From NCBI GenBank assembly GCA_000969725.1, contig JXSR01S072135.1: DNA of 26,139 nt; one strand, written 5' to 3'. The DNA comes from Ophiothrix spiculata (Eukaryota > Echinodermata > Ophiuroidea > Amphilepidida > Ophiotrichidae). The notes beneath the pieces are model-generated. The model was not told the origin of the DNA. It saw only the letters and a program-made list of their open reading frames with translations, and did no database searches. Below are positions 1 to 11,000 of the stretch, in pieces; positions within the stretch are counted from its first letter, which is position 1; each line of letters starts with the position of its first letter. The position numbers and the translations under genes are program-made.

Positions 1-654
1 CGGCCATTTTGAATATGAAACATGCATATGCACTATTTTTGAGTTAAATGCAATTCATACAGTGCCTGCTGCCATTTTCACTTAAAAACTTTGAACAAAA
101 TATGTAAAAACAAGTAACTCCATGCAAGTAATTGCATTGAAAAAGTACCAAAATATGTACCAAAATGATCCTTGGGGTATGTACTAGGTGTATGCAAAGT
201 TTCATGCTTTTATCAAAAAGTGCACAATAGGTCCTGCATGGGGGTCTTAACAGGTTTACTAATTATGAAACGACCTGATAAATCATTGTTAAAAATCCGA
301 ATACCTCCAATTTGATCCCTAAGCAGAAGTAAAAAGTCCGGTATATCTATATGACTAGGGCACATGTACCAACCTATTGGTTTGCATGATATAAGGCATG
401 TGCATAAAGGAAATATTTTAAAAAACTTTGCTATGGATTTAAAACGACTTGATGCAGTAAATCTGAAAATAAAATGGGCTATAAATGGAATCATCAGATA
501 GTTTAATCAGAGTTTGAGTGATCACATCTAAATCTGTCATCCTGCTTGGCCACTACATAACTGCATTCAATTTAATAGCAGTTCCAATTGGTCTTAGTTT
601 TATAGTCACCAAATGAAAAAGCATAAAGGTTGGCAAAAATATACTGCATATATA
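1..654. other. Non-coding stretch, nothing recognised
   Basis: AT-rich DNA past the last visible TRPM exon in the gene's direction. A minus-strand open frame at 213-494 has no family resemblance. Either intron or 3' flank. Confidence 0.5.
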
Positions 655-657
655 TTA

Positions 658-820
658 GGGCATGTTCACACATAAGAATTTGGTCATGACTTTATGTTCA
701 CTTGTGAGCCGCTCACTAATTTTAATGTGCAAGTCTTGTCCCTGTCTGAATACAACTGCTAAGTTATCTCACTCTAGAAACACTCACAACTAGCCATGAC
801 TATCATGTGTGAACATGCCC
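658..820. mobile_element. MITE with TTA target duplication (Harbinger-like)
   Basis: The ends are inverted repeats starting GGGCATGTTCACACAT. Both ends are flanked by TTA (655-657 and 821-823). The length is 163 bp with no coding capacity. A 3-bp TTA/TWA duplication with GGGC-type ends is usual for PIF/Harbinger MITEs; the superfamily call is inference. Confidence 0.8.
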
Positions 821-823
821 TTA

Positions 824-1753
824 GTGTAATATGTACAAAGTTATTAATGCAGAATGGCTGAAGAATTCAAACCCTTAAGCCAAGGAAAATAAAACACTGT
901 TTTACAGACTAAACAGACCCACATTTTTCATTTGTAATTATTTTTATTTAGTTTTGCAAATTCAGCGGTTTTCAGCCAAAATTCATTTAAGTTAGGCATG
1001 TATTTGTCCAATACATGTTGATATTTGACAATTTTAAATGAGTCAAGTTTAAAATTTGACATTTTGGTAAGTCTTCTAAGTTACAAAATCTGAAAAGACA
1101 AAGGATTGTATTCCCGAAAGGTGTTTAGCTAAATCAGTTTTCACTAGGGCTGGTATTGGCAAACATTTTTAACTGAACACCAACTGTCCAAGAATGATAC
1201 ACACTGTTGCAGCTTTCAAGCGGATTAGTTCAATGAGCCGTGCTGTTGAAGGGAAAATAAAATCGTGGGTTAGCTAAAAACCTTTCTGGAATATGGACCA
1301 CAATGTTTTGTGAACTTGACCACATAGAGTTTAATTCATTGCCTTTATTGTTCTTCAATCTTCTGGAATGAAGTATAATGATTAAAAATGGTTATTTGTT
1401 AACATATTGTGAGTTAAATGGATAATGTTATTGAGATATATATGAGAAAGAGATTGCATGCTTAAAAGAGGAAATTACCGGGTCTGATTCATCAGAGTTT
1501 ATTTTAGTGGTGAGATAATCCAGCATTTCTTGAGGTCTCTTAAAACATAGCGAAATAGTCAGAAAGTAAATAAATAAAAAGATGCTACTTATATTTATTC
1601 ATCCTTATTTAACATTCTAATAACTAACATAAAATACAAAAATAGAAGAAAGAAAGCACACAAAACCAAGCCAACTGGTGCCTATACTGGCAACCAAGCA
1701 GGGCGAGGACAAGAAGGGACGAACAAAAAATCGAGCAAATTATAGCGAAGCAC
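824..1753. other. Non-coding stretch, nothing recognised
   Basis: AT-rich and without long frames, inverted ends or RNA-like structure that I could see. Confidence 0.5.
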
Positions 1754-1756
1754 TTA

Positions 1757-2485
1757 GGCCAAGAAAAAAAAATTGTTTGTTTGCCCTATCATGAAAAAAA
1801 TCAGTAGGGTCGGTAGGTCGATTTTTTTTGTTTTGTTATATAATGTATAACGGAGTTGTAAGTCCCATATTTCAAATAAACAAATGCATAGTAACACAGT
1901 CAAAGAACAAGACATGGAAACTGAGTTTACATGCACCGATACACATTCTAATGCCTTGTTATTATGAAGATCAAACAGTGTCAAAAACGTGCCACTTAAA
2001 TCAATGGATGATACCAAACTCCACACGATTTTGTTGCCTTCATGGGCTGACATACAAACAGCGTACGTCGCCATATTGGAAACCAGGCTGCCAATTTTAA
2101 CTGACTACAGCTCGTCACCAATTAATACCCAAGAGCGCACACCACTAAATAACTTTCCCATTGAGTGTTGAGCGCACACCACTAAATAACTTCCCCATTG
2201 AGTGTTGTGCGGCCCAACCCGGATCTTTTCCGCGTTTGTACTATCAATCCACGATATACAACGATTTTTAAAACATTTTTGCAGGTAAAATTGATGTGTT
2301 TGGGTTTCAAAAAACTGAAAATTGTATTAGATAAGTATAAATTCCTTGTAATATATTTTTTTCTGCAAAAATACACATTTTTTTAATGTTTATGAATGAA
2401 AAAAAAAAAAAAAAAGCGACTCACGATTTTCATGATTTTTCGGTCGGTCGCGATAGGGCAAACATACAAAAAAAAATTCTTGGCC
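1757..2485. mobile_element. 729-bp non-autonomous DNA element with TTA target duplication
   Basis: The left end GGCCAAGAA, followed by an A-run and then TTGTTTGTTTGCCCTATC, is repeated inverted at the right end, where the reverse complement reads GGCCAAGAATTTT and then TTTGCCCTATC. TTA flanks both ends (1754-1756, 2486-2488). The interior has no recognisable transposase. It contains a 37-bp tandem duplication at 2134-2207 and long A/T runs near both ends. Confidence 0.8.
2134..2207. repeat. Two tandem 37-bp units inside the 1757-2485 element
   Basis: The units at 2134-2170 and 2171-2207 both run from AGCGCACACCACTAAATAAC to GAGTGTTG. They differ at one base (TTTCCC against TTCCCC), so the duplication is recent. 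Confidence 0.9.
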
Positions 2486-2488
2486 TTA

Positions 2489-4139
2489 TGGAGAAAGATA
2501 TGTTGCCCTGCTAGAGCACCTAAAAGAGGTAACATTCCATTCTCTCTGATGTCGGGACTGGAATTTGGAGAACAATTAAGTAATACTGGTTTTGGAAATG
2601 TCTTCTTTCAGTGTTTTGTACTTGGTATATGATTTCACGACCAGCAGGAGAAGGTTGGACAGTGATTTATTGTCTTTGGTAATAATAAGAACGTGGGAAC
2701 CAACCTTAAATAGAATAAGGCTGGCATTGAAACCAACTATCAGTGAGATCACTAACCAGGGAAACTTATCTGTCGACTTTAAGTTTGTGGAGTTCAAATC
2801 ACAGCAGGATAGGTTAAAACAATGACAGGCTTCTGAACTGTGGGAAAGAAATCTGGAGGAATTGTCTGTGGACAATTCCCACTCAACCGTTTCCCCATTT
2901 ACGGAGATTTGTGAAAATAGGAAAGCTTTCAAGAGAGGCATTGATGGCAAATTTTAAAACATTTTCAGGTAATCTTAACATAATTGACTTCCATGTTTAA
3001 TGCCTTCATGGAAAACTTTAGCAGTGTCACCAAACAACAGACTTCCAATATTCATTAGGATCTTCAACTAAGGTGTTCTTGATCTTGGGTTTGACCTTTT
3101 TCCAAATGGGAGGCCCCTGATGGTTGCCATCAAGAGACCTCTATGAAGCAAGAACAATTTGCAGATTTCACAAATTTTCAAGTCAGAGCTAGCCATGATG
3201 TTTGAATTTCACTGATTCCAAAAATGTCTAAAACTTTCTTGGAAAAGAACCCTTTTCCTTTTCTTTTGCCACTAGACAAGATTTCCTGGAAACAATAAAT
3301 TTACAGTAAAATTCCTGAAATAAGGAAATTTAATAACATCTTGCATCCCTGGCTTTAATTTGGATGCATCATATTGGCTGGTCCATGGTAACGGCAAGGG
3401 TACTGAGATGACATACTGAGATCATTGTTTGAAAGGGACATTTATTCATTTTTTAACCACAATTTCACATTTTACTTCACACAGAGTTGGAAAAGCAGTA
3501 CAAATAATTGGAACATGTTGCACAATAAAGTTTTTAACTCATTCTTAATTTCAATTTCCTTTTGGTTAAAATTTAGACCCATTTAATGGTATTTTTTATG
3601 AATTCAGATTTGCGCAAAAATGGTGATGCTATACATATTTCATAATATTGATTATGATTGATTATGTTGTTTGATTTGATAATATTTTGGTTGAAAATGA
3701 TAAGTAAAAGGTTCCTGACGTCAGATGCTACAATTGCATATCTAAGTTTGGAAGTGCATAACAGCATATTCCTGCTATATCCTAAAATGAGTTTTTTGAA
3801 TAGCACCATCTATTTTAACATTTTCATACGAAATGTACCTATTTCTATAGTGAGATACAGGAAAGCATGAGACTGCAATGATTGGATTTGTCTATACATG
3901 ATAATATTTGCAACATTTTAGTTTCATAAATTATAGGACTCAACAAAATGAGTGGAATTAAAACACATGCAATATTTCTTGTTTTACAGTATAAGAAAGA
4001 AAGAAATTAGGCAAATTGATGCAGAAAGCAAGTATCAAGAATAACAACATACCTTTAAAATACACCATAATAAAACAAAAAAGGATGTATATGATTTCAA
4101 AATTAAGAATGTGTTAGTTGAGCACTTTTGCCATATACA
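2489..4139. other. Unidentified stretch with weak coding-like pieces
   Basis: Between 2500 and 3260 there are short open pieces on both strands with ordinary-looking amino-acid content, for example the plus-strand words LWERNLEEL and STVSPFTEICENRK, or the minus-strand ICEICKLF. No splice structure, known domain or repeated end supports a gene. It could be remains of a transposon or retrocopy. From 3300 to 4139 the sequence is plain AT-rich intron. Confidence 0.35.
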
Positions 4140-4531
4140 GGGGCAGTATAGGCAGGAGCGGACATCCGGGCGTTTTGTTTACATCCGGGACGTTTGTCCA
4201 AATAGCGCGGTGAAAACATTTGCCGACCTCCCATTCAAATCAATGGAGAAAATCCCGGCTCACGGAAACTTCGATTGATTTTAGCAAATTGTCAAAATAT
4301 TTCGATTCCAAAATCATATGAGATGTGTGGTATTCAAGTCTTAACAAAATGACAAACAGTTCATCATTTCACATATTTTCGTTTGGCTAAAAAAGAAAGA
4401 AAATGATGGGATCACTGGCTGAAGTACGGATTGTTTTCACCGCGCTCGAAGTGCAACACGAGCTATTTTTAGACCACTGTGCTGCGTAACCGCTGCGTAT
4501 GACGTAGGTCCGCTCCTGCCTATAGGCTCCC
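4140..4531. mobile_element. 392-bp inverted-repeat element (MITE-like)
   Basis: The left end carries TATAGGCAGGAGCGGAC, and the right end has the same sequence inverted (GTCCGCTCCTGCCTATA). The outermost bases GGGGCAG and GGGAGCC are less alike. A second inverted pair lies inside (GCGCGGTGAAAAC near 4206 and its complement near 4434), so the arms extend about 100 bp with interruptions. I could not define a target duplication. Confidence 0.75.
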
Positions 4532-4812
4532 TTTTAAGAATGATTAGTATACAGCAACCATATACTTTATCATTATTTAAAAAAATAAGTAATAGGCTTA
4601 TATAGTGATATAAAACTTTCTTTTTAACCCAGGTCAGATTACAGATATGCTTGAAAAAAGCTAGGTTCAAAGTGTTAAAAGTAGTAGAAAATAGAAAATA
4701 AAGAGACCCTCTTCCTCTTTTTTTCAAAACCTGGATCAGAACATAAAACATGTTTACATGATCTATTATCCTAATATCAGCCCAAATGGCTGATTGTGGA
4801 GCAGGGATAACT

Positions 4813-4934
4813 ACTAGTGAGTACTGATCTTTCTGTGGTACATACCTGTTGTATATGTTCTATAGCTGTAGTGACTAGTGAGTACTGAGCTTTCTGTGGT
4901 ACATACCTGTCGTATATGCTCTATAGCTGTAGTG
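4813..4934 (-). repeat. 61-bp tandem duplication across the exon J donor site
   Basis: Two copies, 4813-4873 and 4874-4934, differ at about three positions. The unit contains the last 27 or so coding bases of exon J, its donor CAG/GTATGT and about 30 bases of intron. The copy inside the intron keeps the same donor context (CAG/GTATGT at 4846/4845), giving a competing site. Using it would add 61 bases and shift the reading frame. Confidence 0.9.
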
Positions 4935-5035
4935 ATAACATAGGCAATCACTAACCACTCCTCCACAGAAGGCATGGGTCCCATCTTCACCAGAACTACA
5001 AGTGTATACAGGCCTAGAAATATTAAATAGCCCAT
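4907..5035 (-). CDS. TRPM: TRPM exon J (S1 and S2)
   Basis: Forty-three codons, phase 0, from [19 protein letters not shown] to AIEHIRQ. The acceptor is cttgtaatttcag and the donor is CAG/GTATGT. Together with the end of exon I it makes a 21-residue hydrophobic S1 (from FWMHS to VVLV), the same length as in vertebrate TRPMs. A KMG linker follows, then the [21 protein letters not shown] segment that corresponds to [21 protein letters not shown] (S2). The donor and last codons lie in a 61-bp tandem duplication, so a second near-identical donor sits 61 bp further into the intron. Confidence 0.95.
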
Positions 5036-8000
5036 CTGAAATTACAAGTAGTAAAACATTTAAGCTTATTTAATAAGGACAGACTTGTATATAACTAAAA
5101 TTGGGTTAGATAGCTTCTATAAGGCTGTACTCCACTATAACCAGCTAACGTATAAAATGAAGATCTTGGCTTAAACATAACCCTATTATTCTATATATGG
5201 TGAGGCCCATTTGCTTTTCATCTCTCCTACTACGTCCATATCTAACTCCATCTCACCTACTTCATAACTCCATCCTGGTAATAGTTGATTAAAGTTGATA
5301 AGATCTTTTATTTGGGTATTATTCTTAATGATTGTAAAGACTATATATTATCTTTAAGATCATCCCAAAATCATGATATATCATTGGATTAATGAAAGGT
5401 TGTGAGATAATTTGATGCAACATGTATAACTCATGCACATCAACCACATCCACCTGCTTTCACCTCTGGCTAAATTAGCTTACTAACTTAATCAATAAAT
5501 TGCCTTAGAATCATACCAAAATTATAACATTTTATTTGATTTTAGAAAAGATTTGACAGAAAAATTGATGCTCAGTTTTCATGATATCACAACCATACCC
5601 ACCACACCCATATCCTCCTCAGTCACTTTATTTCTTGTAAGACTAAATACCAAAATTATGACATTTTATGAAATTTTTAAAGAGACATGACAAAAATTGA
5701 TGCATAAATCACTCATAATGTTACAAATGTGTTACTATGCAGTGACTATGTAAAGATGTCTTAACAATCTCATAATAAAATTATGTTCCTGTCCCCATCT
5801 CTTCTGGGTTAAGTTTAAAACTTTTTGATATCCCCTCGTATGTGATCATCAGATATAGAACTACTTACAGAATGCATCCAGAATTTGGAGATAGGTGCTG
5901 TGTAGAACTCATACACCTTCTTGCCCAACTTGAGTTGTTTTCTTCTTGTCGTCGTCGTTGAAGTCATTGCAGAAAAAGGTGGAGTTATTGTACTACATGG
6001 ACTATTCATGTTCAAGGTCACACCATCTGGCTTCAACATCCCATCCTGGATGGATGGAGTTTGACCCTAAATTGATAGGAAAAGAACATTCTCAGTCTTG
6101 GCAGATACAAAAAAAACTTTTTACACTGATTGAAATGATGTGATTTTAGCAAGAGTGGGTAGTGTGCATGTATTACAAGGACTATGCATGTCTAAAGTTA
6201 CACCATCTTGCTTCAACATACCATCTTGAGTGGATTGAGTTTGGGCATGAATGGGAAGGAAATTCATTAAACCGTGTTACTGCCAATAATAGGCAAATCA
6301 AAAATTTATTGGACAATGTAAACAGAAATCCATGGTGCAGGGCCTCATTGTTTATAAATGCAAACCTTACCATGTATTTTTGTTTGCGTTGTCCGATAAA
6401 TTTTTATTTTGCCTATAATTAATTATTATTACTATATAGTGGGGAAAAATGACATAATAAGTTATTGTTGTGCTTCATTTTCAGCCTTACAACTTGATCT
6501 TATGACCTTTAAGCTTGGTAAGTTATCTTTGACAAAGCCACAAATGAAGGTTCCCATGTTGCACCTATATGGCCCCAAGTTTGGTGGAAAAAACCCACCA
6601 GAGTAATCAGAAATCAAAGGAAATGTTAGCTGTTTTCACAACAGACAATAACACTGGGTGCAGTCATCTACTTGGACATAATCCTCCCTCTTTTTTTCAA
6701 ATCAGGGTGATAAAAAACATACCACACAACCAAAAATATAATAGGTCATGTGTCGTAAGTTGGGTTACCTTTGGGTAACACACAGAAAATGAGCAAAACC
6801 AGGAGTTTCCACTTTCAGCTTCTTAAACTTTAAAACTATTCATATTAGGATAGGACAAGTATATATATATATATTCATAAAGGGGAAAAAGTAAGGAACC
6901 ACCTTATTTTAGTTTCAATATACAGGGTGTGTAGAAAATATACAGGGTGAACAATGTAACATAAGAAATATTTGAAAAATGAAATGTTTTCAAATGCCAT
7001 TTTTGTAACTAAGAACATGCTTAATATTCTACATAGGTACATACATCACAAGTACCATCCAGTATCTTCCGGATAAAACCTCTTTTTAGGTTTTTTTTAA
7101 TCATCCGATCGCTTTTTCAGGATGATTAAACTTTAAAAAAATAATGACCCCAAATTACCCCTTAAAATACTTTTACCCTAAATTCGTCATGCTACATTGT
7201 CAACCCCCCAAAGGGGTATCCTAATGCTAAAGTCTTATGAAAATTCATGAAAGCATGTGGGAATAGTGACAAGTGTTGCCACCACTTGTACCTTTCTTGG
7301 TCATAGTGGTTTTTTGACCCCAAATGACCATAGATTACCTTCAATTCCATATATTTTTATGTCACATGTGCAACTTTACCACGGTAATCTTGTGTCCAAA
7401 TCTATGCACGTATGTGGGAATTGCGCCCAATTATGTGAATCACCGGCTCCGCATCCTGCAGCTCCGCATCCTGCACCGCTTTGATTCATTATCATATTAA
7501 TTAATCCCAATTAAAAACCAAATTATCTAAAATATATTTATTCCTCTCTCATATGACATCAAATTTACTAATGTATGACATAAATTATGGGAATTACGAC
7601 ATGAAAAACATAGAGCAGTAAGGAAATTTGTTACTGCACCGCTTTATTAGGTTACCCAGTATATAACACATGACCAATATCAATTTAGTCTTTTGATTTA
7701 GCACAATATGGGATAACTATACTACTACCAGAGTATCCACATCGTCATCATCCTCTTCGCTGAGTGGGTTAAAGGAACCACTTCTATTATCTGCAGTGTC
7801 TTCCTCTTCCATTTCAGCTATGTGTTCCTCTAACGTCTGAGGCATCAGCTGCAATTCTTGCCTCGTCTTGAATGCTAATACTGCAATGGCTGGAGGAAAC
7901 AGAAGTCCTGCAATTACCTGCAATGACAATAGTAATGTTTGAATTCCTGTGGCTGTATAAAAACTTTTTCAAGGGACTTCCTAATTCAGGCAACACGTCA

Positions 8001-11000
8001 AGTGTGACATAAGAAAGCATTTCAAGCGTGACATAAGAATGTTAGTTTTATACTTGAAAATCATTCCTACAAAGTAGTTAAGAAGTTTTTTACTTAAAAT
8101 TATGGTTTAAAAGAACCAAATTGCTGCATTGTAGCAGAAATTCAGCTTCAAAGTTATAATAATCACTAAAATGTAAGTGTAACACTTAATTGTAAGTGCT
8201 ACATTTACACTTAAGGGTAAAAATGGCACTTAAGTGAAAGGGCCTTGCATAAATAAGCCCCAGGTTCCCTGTGGAAGATTGTCAATTAAATTTTAACTGA
8301 TCAACCGCACAACTGAACACCAGAATGCAACAACGACCAAGGCAAGTCCATTTTTTCAAAGCCTTTTCTCTAGGTAAGGCTACCTTACGTGTGATAGACA
8401 AACCCATGTCAACATGATGACTATGCTTTCGTGGCTACATGACATCATTTTTGGTCGACACTTGTTCTTCCAGTGGTTGCAGAAGCAAGCTACAAGCCGA
8501 TATATATGTATAAATCCAGCATTAGTTACATACCCTGAGATTAATATACTTCTGCATTTGCATGCCACCAAGCCACAAGTCACTGAGTAAGGTCTGGCAG
8601 CATGTATGTGCCACAAACTCCCTATGCTGTGTGGCTGCTGCTAGACTAAGGCAGGTCTGCTTGCTCCAGTTCTCTAACTGCACGGTCAACAATTGAATCG
8701 TCTTGTCATCATCTTCGCTGTAACAGTGCTCAAGAAGTTCTACTGCTAGGTTTTGAAATTCTCTGCAGAATGGAATAATATACATGATATCTTATTGATA
8801 TTTTAAATATTTGTAAGCTTAAAGGTGTATACTCCTATTTCAGCAGGTGTATAATTTATAATTGACTTTGGCCTCTGAAATGCATTTTGTGAAGTTTGAT
8901 CCGTAGGTTGCTTCTTGTTTATTCTACACAGGCAAAAAAAATATGCAACTCTTGAGGATGGGGCTGTTATGTAAATACATAAGAAATACAAAATAGGTAT
9001 ACCAAATAATTTTACATTTTATGCTGCATCTCCAAAACTATAAAGAATTAGGTGATATTTTGGATTTATAATTACGGATGTTGCTCTGACAGGGTTCGTC
9101 TTTACACATAACCACAATTTGTGCTACATAGTGTAGAAAATTGTCTTACAAAACATTTAATATTTAGTGCATTTCAAAGAACCACACAAATGTTATGTGC
9201 ATCACATATCAGTCCCTACTACAAATCAAATATCTCCTACTTTCTAATCCAAGACAAATGCACAATCAATTTATTCATAACAGCCTTAAAGCAGGGCAAA
9301 TTATCATTTTAAGAAATTAGTATTTCAGCTATGATATATGATAGCATAGTTCAAATTCCTTTGAATAGGTCGTAATATGTTGAGATAATCAGCTGGAATT
9401 GCTGCAACAATCAGCCTCAAATCTGCCTGCAAGGAGAGGAGTTATCACCACCCTGGGTCCAATCCCACCTGACCCAAGCAGACACATGTCAAAATCTCCT
9501 GGATCAAACCGATTACATCTCCATGGCACCTTGGCCATTATTAGTTTGTTCAACACACCCTAATCTAAGGCTTCAGGTTTTCACATTCATCTTTGCAGAT
9601 TTTCTCCAAATTCAATAGTTCCTCCTACATCTAAAATTGAAACATCTTAACCAATTTCAACAAAAAACTTAATTTCTCTCAGCCTTGGTCCCCATAAAAT
9701 ACTTGATGGGAGTGAACATGGTGAGAAATTTTACATCTTAAAACTACTCACTGTGCATATCTTCTGAGCTCATCGCCAATCTCCTGGTCCAAATTGATGA
9801 CGTCTGCCGACTTGGCCATCGCTTTGTTCAGCATACCCCCGACCAAAGCTTTGGCTAAAGCTTCCTCATCCTGCTTCCACATATAGAGTGCCATCTGGTG
9901 ACGCTTCATAAGGACCGCCCAGATGAATAATTCATTGAATGGATAGTCAAAAGACATGGTGTATTTGGATTGTGATTCCACAACGTCTTTCTCCATGAGT
10001 ACTGCAAAGGACAAACCCTGTAAAGAACAATCAGTATCACAATTTGGGTATGAGAATATGGTTTATAGAAAAAGAGGCTTGAAAACTGTAGGTTGGCTAT
10101 GAAAAAAATCTGAACTTCAGTAACAAAGCTGCCTGAATTCAACCAAGAGCTTTAATATATTTGTACCCAGATTTAAAACCACCATTTTTCAGGATCAAGT
10201 TTGATGATTCAAACGGCTTGAATACATGTCTTCCATTTTAGTTGAGACTTTTTAATGGGATAATTTTAAATATTTCCTTGGATTTACTATTTCTCATCTA
10301 TATCTATCATTAATTTCAAGTTGGAATAAAACTTGTCCATGATGGATGATCTCATGTGAGCCTCCCATCTGGCATTTTACAGCTCATTTAAGCATCTAAC
10401 GAAAACCTGATTCAGGCAAATGTTATCATGATCTTACCCTTCTAAACTGTGTTGGATACAACCCTTTATATTTCTTGCTAGTGTATGTAGACTGGTATAT
10501 GCCTCCCATCAAGTTCTCTTCTACCATTCCAATGTCATACAGTGTGTACTTCTTGTTCAAGTCAGTCTGATGGAAAAGAAAACACAAAGAATATTCAGAA
10601 ATATGTTTGACTTTGATAATACAAGAAACCAAATGAGATATCCCTCAAGGAAAAAGCTGGAAAATGGCTGTAAACGTGTTTTTGGATCGACACATGAAAA
10701 CACTTAGCGATCTCTAGACTGCTAGTGTCATTTGAAAGCACAGGACCCGAAGATGACCTTTGACACCATTTACATAGTGGTCATAGGCATAGACTTGATC
10801 TAGTCCTTTGGGTGCCCCTTTATCTCTATATCTTTGGCTAAAGATAGACATATTTTGCATTTTTTTCCTTTTCCTCTTATTTTTTCCCAATTTCCTTTTT
10901 CCCCTTTAAATTAACATACATTTCCTATCTTTTTAATTTCAATTCAAGGAAATTTTAATACTAAAAAAATTCTTTTATTTTCCATGAATCCATTTTGTTT

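Noticed and set aside
213-494. 93-codon minus-strand frame as a TRPM exon
   Set aside because: No alignment with any TRPM block could be seen; left as non-coding.
2576-2950. 124-codon minus-strand open frame as a downstream TRPM exon
   Set aside because: It does not resemble S3-S6, the pore or the TRP helix, and is not bounded by convincing splice sites in a matching phase.
5869-5944. Shorter exon I with an acceptor at 5944 (ACAAG) or 5928 (CTCAAG)
   Set aside because: The first is out of phase with exon H, and the second lacks a nearby pyrimidine tract and lies behind several other AGs. The acceptor at 6066 is in phase and has a good tract.
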